NCBI GenBank assembly: GCA_021904315.1
Contig: CM038910.1
Coordinates: forward strand, 17,732,001 to 17,796,000
DNA from: Sphagnum magellanicum
Taxonomy: Eukaryota > Streptophyta > Sphagnopsida > Sphagnales > Sphagnaceae
Direction of reading: 5' to 3'
Length of the DNA: 64,000 nt
The notes beneath the pieces were generated by a model. It saw only the letters and a program-made list of their open reading frames with translations. It ran no database searches and was not told the DNA's origin. The position numbers and the translations under genes are program-made. This document shows, in pieces, positions 36,655 to 46,629 of the stretch (position 1 is its first letter; each line of letters opens with the position of its first letter).

Positions 36655-39090
36655 GGTTTTGGTGGATGAAAAAAGATGCGACAACGGCAACGACGACGAC
36701 ACGGCGGTCCAATCCGGGTGCGGTGGCTGGCGGGCTTTCGCTCGGAGCCATGTTGTTGGTTGCATTGTTTGCCTTGAGTTTACTTTGGTGGCGGCGGCGC
36801 CGAAACAAACAAGTGTTTTTTGATGTCAATGGTAAAATTAATTATATCATACCAGACCCATTGTGAATTATTTATTTATTTATTTATTTATTTATGAGAT
36901 TTTTTCACACATGGAAAAAAAAAATTTGAAAAAATTAGTTTAGAAATTTGTTGATGCAACATTATCTCCATTTTATTTTAGCTTTTTTTAAAAATAAAAT
37001 AAAATAGTATTTATTTTTTTGGACATCCTGATCAAATTTTTTCTTATATATTCCTTTTGATACAGAAGAGTTATCCCTGAAGTCACCGTGTCTTCACCCT
37101 GTCTTTGGGCTTCCTTTCACCCCCCTATCCCCTCTTTCAATGGTATCAGCAAAGTAATTTTTCCTTAAACCCTAAACCCTAAACCCTGGGCTTTCTTGGG
37201 GTGGGGGGTGTTTTGCAGAGCAACAAGATCCGGATGTGTTGCTTGGGCAGTTAAAAAAGTTTGCATTCCGGGAGCTTCAAATTGCAACAGACAATTTCCA
37301 CAGCAAGAATATATTGGGCAAAGGCGGCTTCGGAAATGTGTACAAGGGGTATCTGTCCGATGGCACGCTTGTCGCTGTTAAGCGCTTGAAGGGAGAGGGC
37401 AGCCCCGGTGCCGAAACCCAATTCCAAATGGAGGTGGAAATGATTTCATTGGCTGTACACCGAAATCTGCTCCGCTTGAGAGGCTTTTGTATGACGCCTA
37501 CGGAGCGCCTCTTGGTCTACCCTTACATGTCCAATGGCAGCGTTGCATCACGCCTCCGGGGTTAGAGTTCTTCTTATGCCAAATTTTTCACTATGGTTCT
37601 GTTGCAATAGCAATAATAATAATAATAATAAAATTCTGCAAAAACCCGAAACAAAATTGTTTTGTGTTTTGTTCTCACTTCTATTGGGGTTTAGGGTTTT
37701 TAGGGTTTAGAGGTTTGTTCTCACTTCTATTGGGGTTTAGGGGTTTAGGGTTTTAGGGTTTTTAGGGTTTAGAGGTTTGTTCTCATTTCTATTTGGGTTT
37801 AGGGTTTTAGGGTTTTTAGGGTTTAGAGGTTTGTTCTCACTTCTATTGGGGTTTAGGGTTTTAGGGTTTTAATGTTTAGAGGTTTGTTCTCACTTCTATT
37901 GGGGTTTAGGGTTTTAGGGTTTTTCCAGTGGAAACTTATTTCTTTGATTGTTGATGTAGACAAGGTCTGTGGGAGGCCAGCCCTTGATTGGCTGACACGG
38001 AAGCGGATAGCATTGGGGTCGGCACGGGGCCTACTATACTTGCATGAGCATTGTGACCCGAAAATCATACACCGTGATGTGAAAGCGGCAAACATACTTT
38101 TGGATGATGATTTTGAAGCGGTTGTGGGTGACTTTGGACTCGCAAAGCTGTTGGATCATCGAGATTCACATGTGACAACGGCTGTGCGTGGCACCGTCGG
38201 CCACATTGCTCCTGAGTACTTGTCTACGGGACAATCGTCAGAGAAGACCGATGTGTTTGGCTATGGTGTGTTGCTGTTGGAGCTCATCACAGGTCAAAGA
38301 GCCTTTGAGTTTGGCCGCTTGTCTAATCACAACGATATGATGCTTCTCGATTGGGTATTGTCTTCAAATTGAATTTTCCTTTTATAAAACTTTTTAAATC
38401 TTTTTTCACCCCCACACACACACAGCTGCTGTTTTCTCCTTTTGCATGCTTTCTCTTCATGTTCTTTCTTTGCCTTCTTGAAACAATCTATGATTTCAAC
38501 TTGAGAACTGACATTCGGGAAAAGATCCCATGGATTCTCGTTGCCTCTCAATTGGACAAGATAGGCTTCTTGATGATGATCTACTATGCCATCTTTCTTT
38601 GTTGAAGAATCTGGCTGGCCTTTTTTTTTTTTGGTGTGTGGGCAGGTGAAGAAACTTCAAGCGGAAAAAAGGCTTGATTTATTGGTCGATATTGATCTCA
38701 AAACCGACTACAACCCACTAGAGCTTGAGGAAATGGTGCAGGTAAAAACAAACTGCCAATGAGAAGTCGTGAATGGTCCTCCCTTTTTCTTTTTCTTCTT
38801 GTGGGCGACTGAGTGTTCGTGGTTATTAAGAATTTGGGGGCGTTGCTGAACACTTTTTTTGCATTCAGGTCGCGCTTCTATGCACACAAGTGTTGCCAGC
38901 AGAGCGGCCGAAGATGTTGGATGTAGTGCGAATGCTTGAAGGAGATGGGTTAGCAGAGCGGTGGGAGCAATGGCGGGAAGTAGAGAGCCGAAGGTGCCAA
39001 GAGGCTTTGGCATTGCCAAACCGCTATTGTGAGCTGGTGGAAGACTCTTCATGGGATATCGAGGCAATCCAACTCTCGGGACCAAGATAA
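33358..39090 (+). CDS. LRR-II (SERK/NIK/CIK-type) leucine-rich-repeat receptor kinase
   Basis: Twelve exons join to 645 codons: 33,358-33,502, 34,313-34,445, 34,623-34,694, 34,983-35,126, 35,341-35,412, 35,948-36,007, 36,305-36,405, 36,676-36,831, 37,219-37,560, 37,960-38,354, 38,646-38,741 and 38,869-39,090. The order is signal peptide (hydrophobic 20-37), LRR N-cap with [10 protein letters not shown] (75-84), four 24-residue LRRs from 93 plus a partial, a Cys cap (GNPLLCG...ECPG), a transmembrane helix (about 258-281) and a kinase. Kinase motifs are GKGGFGNVY (328-336), VAVK Lys349, HRDVKAAN (446-453), DFG (466-468) and the tail LSGPR. It is an RD kinase, so probably active at the plasma membrane as a co-receptor. 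LRR exons of 133, 72, 144 and 72 nt put introns at repeat boundaries, as in SERK genes. There is no Ser-Pro-rich segment, and FFDV and GNPLLCG favour NIK/CIK. Exon 8's acceptor is pyrimidine-poor. Confidence 0.93.
33592..33994 (+). repeat. intron-1 tandem array, about 126-148-bp unit, 3 copies
   Basis: Units start near 33,592, 33,721 and 33,847 with 'tttgtcaca(g)agctgtg'. They share 'atctcccaaactagc', 'gaaaaacattagacaagcaa', a GAA-rich stretch, 'tcaaagaagctcaactag' and 'cctcaaagtaa'. All lie within intron 1 of the receptor kinase. Confidence 0.85.
35440..35800 (+). mobile_element. MITE family A, copy 5, inside intron 5 of the receptor kinase
   Basis: It begins TTTGGCCTTGCCTACCAAAG and ends 'gtcaaggccatacatagtgt'. 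It fills most of intron 5 (35,413-35,947) and lies in the gene's transcribed direction. The splice sites of the host intron are outside the element. Confidence 0.85.
36042..36216 (+). repeat. intron-6 tandem duplication (85 bp) with perfect hairpin
   Basis: The 85-bp unit starting 'atgatcatcat' at 36,042 repeats at 36,127 with few changes. Each unit carries GACATAATCTGC, a loop near CCACCCCAGCA, and GCAGATTATG. In the second copy the 12-bp stem is perfect (GACATAATCTGC/GCAGATTATGTC, about 36,182-36,216). Confidence 0.9.
37671..37925 (+). repeat. telomere-like minisatellite in intron 9 of the receptor kinase
   Basis: Five units of roughly 46-55 bp each have 'gttctcacttctattggg', then GTTTAGGG/TTTTAGGG repeats, then 'tttagaggttt'. 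The array ends about 35 bases before the exon-10 acceptor at 37,958-37,959. AAACCCT repeats also occur in intron 8 (37,168-37,188). Confidence 0.9.
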
Positions 39091-40456
39091 GAGAAGAAAA
39101 GTAGGAGAGAGAGAGAGAGAGAGAGCCCTATGTCACCACCCCCACACACGCCCCCGCCCCCATTTCTTTGCAACCCAACTCAATTCAATTGTTCTTCACA
39201 AGGTTTGATAATTCTCTTGAATTTTGTTGAGTTCTTGTGGGTTCCAAGATGACCACGAACATGGGTGGGGAGAGAGACGACAAATGAGACTAATATTGAA
39301 CAAAAATGATGATGGGTGGTGTTGTGATACATGGGATCGAAGAGAGAGGAAAAAAACAACATCATTTGATCCAAAGCAAGTTATTGTATACATATTATAT
39401 AGTGCCAAACATCGGAGTCGCTTTACCATATTGCAACCAAAAGGTTTAAACCAAGGTTATAGATCGAGACCATGACCTAAACCTCGACCATGAAAAAATC
39501 CATTGTTCTCAACAATGATGTTTCAATCACTATTGTAGTGACCTCAAAAGTATTAATCACATGATTTCCTTAATTGTATCCCATATGTTTTGGCAAATGT
39601 TGTTCTTTTTGTTGATCCCCATAATTCCCGGGAATACCTGTGTTCCCAATATTTTAAAAATTGATTTGTGATTTCCTTGCCCTTAAAAAGTCTTACTCTT
39701 TTAATCTACACAAGTGGGTTGCATGGAAAGATTAAATCTATTTTTAAATCCAAAATTTGGGAGTTTAAATTCAAAAAGATTGCTAAAAATTTGGAAAAAT
39801 TTCACCAAACTTTCAAAACCACTAGTTTTTTTTTTTTTTAAAAAGAAAAGAAAAACCCTGTATCATCCAAATATTGTGTGCAACAAATCTAATTTGTTGT
39901 TGGCAATCCTTAAAAATTGCACAATCATAAATCGTTAGGGTTGATTCGTTGAAAACATTATTTCATCCATTGTTCATTAGTAAATTAATGGCAATTAGAT
40001 CATGCATAGTTTTAAAATTAATTAATTAATTTTCATATGACACCATTTTATAGCATTGAAATCAAGTTTTCAATATGTTGTATATTATGCCCTAAGGAAA
40101 CCAGATTATGTACATCATGGGTTCTAAGTTGTAATTGATGCATATGATGTTATGGTATTATAATTATTGTATTAAGAGATAAATCTCAAATTATTTTTAG
40201 TTGGTATGTATGCATGCTTTGTAAATTTGAAAAAATAATTTCCTGCTCAGATTAAAATATAAGAAAAATGCAGCAACAAAATAAAGGGTCTCAACAACAC
40301 TAAAAGAAAAAAAAAAAATTACATGATAGTTTTTGACCTTAAATTATGCATAAATATTGAATAATCATGTGAAATACGACAATCACCTACCATTTTTCAT
40401 GACTTTCAAATACATCATTTATATGCACCCATCCCCCCCAAAAAAACAACAAGGAC
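39091..40456. other. 3' flank of the receptor kinase and intergenic DNA
   Basis: A GA run (39,102-39,124) directly follows the stop codon and probably lies in the 3' untranslated region. The remainder is AT-rich with no recognisable gene. Confidence 0.55.
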
Positions 40457-40771
40457 ATGTCACACCGTGGCCTTGCCATTTACATTAAAAAGTATCTTAA
40501 GGCGAAAGAAGAATTATGGAAATTCAAATATTTCACCATGGAAAAATATAGTCTTCAAAAAAATGCTTTCAAAAAATCCAAAATCCTTCAAGATATTATT
40601 ATAACTCTATAATAACTAATCTCAAGTTTCAACACAAGCCTGGCAAAATATCATCTTTCAAAAATCCTCATATAAAAATAAGACCTGTTAGGGGCCAAAA
40701 TTCATTAAGCTACTATACTCCATAATGAATCTTAACACAATATCCTTGCCTTGGTAAGCAAGGCCAACAAA
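40457..40771 (-). mobile_element. MITE family A, copy 6
   Basis: Reverse copy: 'gtcacaccGTGGCCTTGCC' to 'CTTGGTAAGCAAGGCCAAC'. The internal blocks match the other copies. Confidence 0.85.
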
Positions 40772-40999
40772 CTCGACCAATTCTGCAACATGCGGAGCTG
40801 CATTACGCCACTTTACATCAGGCGGGCAGTAAAAGTCTTTTGAGGGCAGATTCTGCCACTTCTTATGCAACTTATGTAATTAAAGTTGTGGAATTCGACT
40901 TCGTTCTGCGAAGGAAAAAAAAGTGTGGGCATAATTTTTTGAGTCACATGCCATTTTTGGAATGAAACTAATTTTTTTTAAAAAATTAATTTAGAAAAA

Positions 41000-42602
41000 A
41001 GGTAATTTCTACAGAATCTGCTCTCAAGAGCCCTTTTACGCAATATATGGAAGCATGCGCACCCCGATTCTGGTGCAGAATGAGCAGTTACGGGCCTGCT
41101 GCTCTTTCTCGCTCTAGTACTTTCTGGAAATACCGTTGGCCCGGTCGCTGACGCTTCTAGCGCGAGCAAGTTCACAGGAAGGAAGGCAGGCAGCGAGAAA
41201 ACGGCACACACAAGCAAGCTGGCTGACGAGCAGAAAAAGGAAGGGAAGGATCGTCGGTGGGTGCTCTCCTCGGAATGAATTCCGCTCTCTCCTCCTCTCC
41301 GCCATCATCATCTGGGAAGCAATCATTCCGCGATCGCCGTGGTCATTGATGGAGAGACAGATGGCTTGATTCTAGCTCTCCACTTCCAGTAGCTAAGCTA
41401 GCTGTGTTTGATGATGATTCATGGATTCCACATTGAGGAGACAAGTGTGTCTCTCGTGAGTGGGCCGTTTTCTATCAACGGCCCCCACTCCCCATGCATT
41501 GCATCACAAGTTGGAATTCATTAATGCGAGAGAGATGGCAAGCGTACAAGCACGAGGTATGCATTTTCTTTAAACTATTGGGTCCTGTATGTCACTCCCC
41601 AAGTGGGCCCTTATTTAGGTGATGCTCTTGCCCACATGCTTTACCGAGTGTGACGAGTGACCTTGCCTTTGCTTTTCTTTGATACCCGGCGGGCATGAAA
41701 GGGTTGAAGAAAGAGAGAACTGTACACCCTCAGTTTCATAACCGGCGGGTACCATTTACCTGATGGAAATCATGAGTTCCATAGTGTCTCTGCCCACAAA
41801 TGGAAACGTGGCAAATACATGGCATGCAAAAAGAAAACCAAGAGTTTCCAGAACCTTCCTCTCCTCCCGCGTAATGGCATGCAGAATCCAGGTAGACAAC
41901 TCACTCCCATAATGGGCCAGCAATGCATCAGGCCACTTTCTAGCGCGGAAAATGAGCCGAATCTGACGGCTAGTGGGGCCATCAGCGTGGCTGGTTTTCG
42001 CCAAATGGCAAGAATCTAGAAACTCTACATTGAAGAACGGGCGCCGTGTTACGGGCGCCTGCCGGACCCGGGCACTACTCTTCTTCCTTCCCTCGTTGTG
42101 TGGGGCCCGCGCCCGGGTCCGGAACCCCGTGCTCCCCACGGTTTCTTCCTGCTCTCAAAACCTTCAAAGCTCGCAGACACGCGGATTCACGTTTCAACTC
42201 TCCAAGGATTCTTCTTCGTCATCGTCGTTGCTCGTGCTCGTTGCTCGTGTTGGGTGTTTTTTCTGCACGCCTACGGCCTCCGGCGCTCTCTAGCAAGTGG
42301 TTTTTCTCGTGTGCCCATTTGCGCGTTTTGTCTTCCCCAAGTCTCTTCCGTGGCACGTTGTTTGCTCGGTTTTCTGTTCCATTCTTGAGGTGCGTGTCTG
42401 TCCTAGCTAGGGTTGGGGTTTCTCAGGAGTCTCGTGTTCTTCCTGCGGCAATTGCGGCACCCCAAGTAAAGGTGCGGAGGTTTTGGGCTGCGTTTTCAGT
42501 TCTTGTTTTTCATTCCTGAGATATTAAAAGGAGCGAGAGATCGTACGCCAAATTTCTGTGCGGACGGGTGGGAGTGAGTAGTAGCGAGAGAGAGAGAGAG
42601 AA
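41000..42602 (+). promoter_or_regulatory. GC/CpG-rich island and leader of the 121-aa gene
   Basis: The stretch is clearly richer in GC and CpG than the surrounding DNA, most strongly at 42,020-42,530. It ends in a GA run (42,581-42,601) immediately before the ATG at 42,603. Open frames of 127 codons (minus, 41,756-42,139) and 157 codons (plus, 42,046-42,519) exist but look compositional. It is most simply a promoter plus 5' leader. The activity is inferred. Confidence 0.45.
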
Positions 42603-42968
42603 ATGGGTAGAACAAGATCGGGTATGAGCTCCTCGTGGTTCGAAACTGCTCCTCCTCAGATTATTACAGTGGAGAGGAGCTCACAGAAGCAAAGAACTCT
42701 GGACACTATTCTAGAGAAAGTAGCAGCTATGGGACTTTGGTTGGAAACTGCTCCACCTCAGATCATCACAGTGGAGAGATGTTCACCGAGACCAGCAAGC
42801 ACGCTGGATACCATAGCCGAGGAGAGCATGACTTTGACAGCAGGACAATTTGCATCTGAAGCTGCTGCTGCTGCTGCTGACGTCTTGAGACCAATCAACT
42901 TGAACTGGGAGAAGAGGACAACAGCCGCCAATTCAAGACTCACACCAGGCTATGTTACTTGCAATTGA
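42603..42968 (+). CDS. 121-aa protein of unknown family with internal duplication
   Basis: A single open frame starts in good context (agaaATGGG) just after a GA-rich leader. The protein has two copies of a module: W-F/L-ETAPPQIITVER at residues 12-25 and again near 46-59, each followed about 7 residues later by TLDTI. The two copies differ mainly at third codon positions. Examples are CCT/CCA, ATT/ATC twice, AGG/AGA, ACT/ACG, GAC/GAT, ACT/ACC and ATT/ATA, while the core residues stay the same. That argues for selection on protein sequence. The C-terminal part has a run of Ala (GCT repeats) and a basic tail. There is no signal peptide or membrane helix. I do not recognise the family. A longer spliced form cannot be excluded. 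Confidence 0.6.
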   Translation: MGRTRSGMSSSWFETAPPQIITVERSSQKQRTLDTILEKVAAMGLWLETAPPQIITVERCSPRPASTLDTIAEESMTLTAGQFASEAAAAAADVLRPINLNWEKRTTAANSRLTPGYVTCN

Positions 42969-43034
42969 AGGACAACAACAATTTGGAGGAGTTCAAAGCA
43001 AAAAAAACTCCAGTAAAGAATCCTTTATTCAGAT

Positions 43035-43200
43035 GTTGCAGTCGCTGCAGCAGCAGCAGCAGCAGCAAAGAGGAAGTGTATCATAGACATAGACATATTG
43101 GGTGATCCTTTTTTTTCAATCACCTTGTAATTTTTACATACTGCATGCATGCAGAACTTCTTCTGTCTGGCAGCTGAAGCAGCAGCAGCAGCAGCTGCAG
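43035..43200 (+). repeat. CAG/GCA trinucleotide runs
   Basis: Two GCA/CAG runs (about 43,045-43,068 and 43,176-43,197) flank 130 bp downstream of the 121-aa frame. They probably lie in its 3' untranslated region. They could encode poly-Gln only if an additional exon existed. Confidence 0.6.
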
Positions 43201-43261
43201 CTATCCAACTTGGTAGAACTTTTGCAATTAAAAGTATTCCGAGTTAATTCACTTTGCAGTT

Positions 43262-43505
43262 TCGTGCAAATCTATTTGTTCTTTGTTCTTTTCTGCACAT
43301 AATTGCCATCCTTTCATGCATATGTTTGTTCTTTGTTCTGCACACACAATTTTTATTTATCTTGATCTGTGTTCTGCTGCACACAATTGCCTTCCTTCCA
43401 TGCCATATCTTTTTGTTCTTTGATCTGCACACAAATTCCTTCCTTGAATGCATTCTCTTTGTTCTGTGTTCTGCACACAGACTCCTTTCTTGAATGCTTC
43501 TGCTG
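43262..43505 (+). repeat. tandem repeat, about 55-60-bp unit, about 4-5 copies
   Basis: Units contain 'tttgttctttgttctgcaca', then 'caaattccttccttgaatgc' or a variant. They are diverged but regularly spaced. Immediately beyond, a separate 'gcaatgtaaagatgactttgcaatgctt'-type segment is duplicated near 43,550-43,600 and 43,730-43,770. Confidence 0.7.
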
Positions 43506-43799
43506 ATGCTGAGTATGTCTGCCACAATGTGCACTGTTTTCTTGTGTGCTTTTATTACAATGTAAAGATGACTTCGCAATGCTTTGAGTGTTTTTTTTCT
43601 TTGTGATAATAGTTTGTTGCAGAGATTTCTGGTTTAACATGTCTGTTTTTCTGTCTGTCTGCTGAAGATATTATGATGGGGTTTCCTAACCTCCTTTGGG
43701 CACCATCATGTTTTCTTTGTATGATTTTATTAGCAATGTAAAGATGATTTTGCAATGCTTAGGTATTTTAGTATTCTCAAAAAGTTTATTGCAAATCGC

Positions 43800-45059
43800 A
43801 GTTTTTTTTTTTTCCCTCTCTTCTAGTAATCAAAATAAATGTACATCTTCCTGAGATTGTATTTCTTGCTCCACTATCTAATCTAATAAGCTTGTGCCTT
43901 TTTTAGTGCTTGTATTTTCTTCACCAGAATTCTGGATGAATCTAAACTTTAATGTACAGAAAAGGTAAAATGCCCATCATTTCTTTGTGAATTGCCAGAG
44001 CTTCCATTTTCACTGGATATGAATGAATTCACAGAACTTGCTTGGAGCTCGGAGAAATGAAAAAATGATAGCAATTAACTTCAAAGTTTTTCAAATTATT
44101 CATTTCTGCCTGCATGATTCAATCTTGTAATGTGATAATTGGGGTGCCACAAATATTTGAAATCACAATACCGTGAGTGCTATGGAGCCAGTCCAGTAAT
44201 CTGACACCATTATGAATTTAAGTTGAAGGCTTTTGAATTCCATGCTAAGTCTGTTTGACATTATTTGGGCTGGTGGAAATCACAACATGCATCCATAAGA
44301 AGCCTACAAGGTACCTGGGCTTTGTGCTCGTCTTGTGCTTAACTCTTTGGAGAAATTAGCTGCTTCCCACATTTGCTACACATAATCATAACCACACATA
44401 CAAGCACTATCATTTCCACCAAGGGAGCACATGTGCAATGTGAATTATTCATGTAAATCAATGAAGATCGAGTTCATAGATCAAGACTTTCACAGAAGCA
44501 CTGCCAGTGATTGTTCAGAATTTAAAACCAACAACAATGTGGAAATGAGCTGTTAGGAGCTAATTGCACCAGAAGTACTCACCCATCTTCACTGCTGTCA
44601 AAAAGGGAAAAAGCTTTCACATGAGTGCTGTTAGCCATACAAATATCTTACATCCAGAATGACTCCCATCTCCTGATCTGAAAACTGGAGGTGACTGTGA
44701 AGAAAGCTTGTAAAACATGGCAGGGACACTGTCCCTTACTGGTCCACTTGAACCCAATAGGATTTATTAACAGAAGGACTCACAGAAGTGAGGGCTCAAA
44801 GTAGACATCAATCCAGCAATTGACAGAAACTAGTCCAGGATGACAAACGACACATAGAATTTCATCCAGGTAACCTTATGGGTAGTAGTTGTGAGAATAT
44901 CAACCAACATCAATGACAGCTTCATTCATAACTTCAAAAACCTTCAACATGATTTTGTGTTGAAGATGGGAAATGCAAATGTCAGCACTAGATATATATG
45001 CAATAAGCACTTACTAGGCATTTTTTTCTGTTGTGTATCAGTTCCACTCTTCATATTTT
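43800..45059. other. intergenic or 3' flank between two convergent genes
   Basis: No gene recognised. The segment lies between the 121-aa gene (+) and the cyclophilin (-), so it should include both 3' ends. No intact domain or RNA gene was seen. Confidence 0.5.
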
Positions 45060-46629
45060 CTAGGAGGGTGACTTGCCATGTTTACCAACAATCTCCCCAC
45101 AGTCTGCAACAATGACTGGCCTTTTGGTTTGGCCCTCAGCACTGCCCAAGTCATTCAATGCTTCTAGCACGTCTTTCCCTGCAAACATTGGCAAAGTATG
45201 TGACAACTATAGACAATACACCTGGAAAAATTGCAGGGGAGACTCCACAATAACACTTTAAAGGTAAATGCTGTGTCAGTTCCCACCAATCTCAAACAAA
45301 CAGAACAAGAATTAGCATGGTCATAACCTTGTGAATATTACTCACAAAGTATCAGACCATCACCTTCATTGTGAATAGCATTGAGTAGCTGCCATACTCC
45401 CCCACTGACTTCATCACCTACCAGTAGCATACATTTATAATGATCTGCCCAACATTTCAGGCACAGAATATTGCAAAATTCTGTGTACTAAGTTCCTGCC
45501 ACAATGAGAAGCCTGAACAATGGTTCTTGCAAGAGTGAAGCAGCTTTCTGTCTGCTCACATGGATGAGCCTCTGGCTCCACCAAAAATTTCAGTTTCAAC
45601 TTGTGAAACAACCAACAAATTACTACAATTTCAGGCCTGGTAACATGTGAGGGAAGGGTTCAAACAACCTTCCTTGCTGGCTTTTTCCTGATATAGTTAG
45701 CATACCTTCAACAACTTTGCCGAAGACCACATGCTTTCCATCCAATTCTGAGCAATCACCCAAGGAAATGAAAAATTGTGTACCTGCATACCATTCAAAG
45801 CAGAACTGCTCAGGTATGCATAAATTCGCACCTATCTACTGTCAGTTGCAGTATGTGCAGATACTGAAATCAATCCACCTGGACATGAATCACAATAATG
45901 ACACCTGACAACTGCTGTGTGTGTTGGAAAATGTTGACTACAAGGACCAATGTAACCAATGTGGTTGTAATCTACTATCTTCAAAGAGATCCAGGTCAAG
46001 CCGACTTTGCACCATCATCATCATTGCCAGGTCAGAGATCATGAAACAGAATAGGACTAGGTATAATGTACCATTGCTTCAGCATATGACATAAATTACA
46101 AAAAACCCTTGCCAAAAACCCTAAACCCAAAAACTGGCACTAACAAGCTCACCATTGGTATGGGGTCCAGTGTTAGCCATAGAGAGCACACCCTTGCCCT
46201 TGTGCAAAAGCTTGAAATTCTCATCTTCAAACTTCTTCCCATAGATTGATTTTCCACATTCACCTCCCTGTGGTTTCAAAAGCACAAAGAAAATTGAAAA
46301 AACTTAGTTGTGATCTCAACTTCTGATTCATTCCCATCAGGCTTCCTGAAAGCCAAGGAAATAACATGTGATCAATGCAATTGACCGTCTCGGGCAAGGT
46401 GCGAATGCACCCATTTATGTATTACCTGTGCTATGAAGCCTGGAACAATTCTGTGGATGGTGCTCCCTTGGTAGGAGTTGCCATTCTCACCCGTGCAAAG
46501 GGCCCGAAAGTTTTCAGCAGTTTTGGGGACTTTGTCTGTTCGCAACTCTACAACTAAGCGTCCAATGACACTGCCGTTGATGGCTAAGTCCAAGTAGCAT
46601 TTCGGATTTGAGCTCTGTCCACATCCCAT
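45060..46629 (-). CDS. cyclophilin (peptidyl-prolyl cis-trans isomerase) with N-terminal MGC motif
   Basis: Exons on the minus strand are 46,629-46,426, 46,267-46,153, 45,783-45,706 and 45,178-45,060. They join to 171 codons plus stop with GT-AG introns. The fold motifs are [53 protein letters not shown] and [14 protein letters not shown], ending VADCGEIV. Catalytic residues Arg60, Phe65, Gln68, Phe111 and His124 align with human CypA Arg55, Phe60, Gln63, Phe113 and His126, so isomerase activity is expected. Three oddities stand out. The protein starts MGCGQSS, a Gly2/Cys3/Ser6 pattern typical of N-myristoylated and palmitoylated proteins. About seven residues are missing from the loop after Gln68. 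Glu119 replaces the Trp that contacts cyclosporin A. The plant-specific seven-residue insertion of cytosolic CYP18/19 types is absent. A membrane-anchored role is an inference. Confidence 0.9.

Noticed and set aside
37690-37925. TTTAGGG repeats as a chromosome end
   Set aside because: The repeats are short, mixed with unique sequence and lie inside an intron. Other AAACCCT runs at 2.7, 14.1 and 37.2 kb are equally interstitial.
41756-42139. 127-aa minus-strand frame in the GC island
   Set aside because: No family or splice context was recognised. It could be real but cannot be supported beyond an open frame.
42046-42519. 157-aa plus-strand frame in the GC island
   Set aside because: The composition explains its openness (few AT-rich stops). 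It has no domain, and it overlaps the leader of the 121-aa gene.
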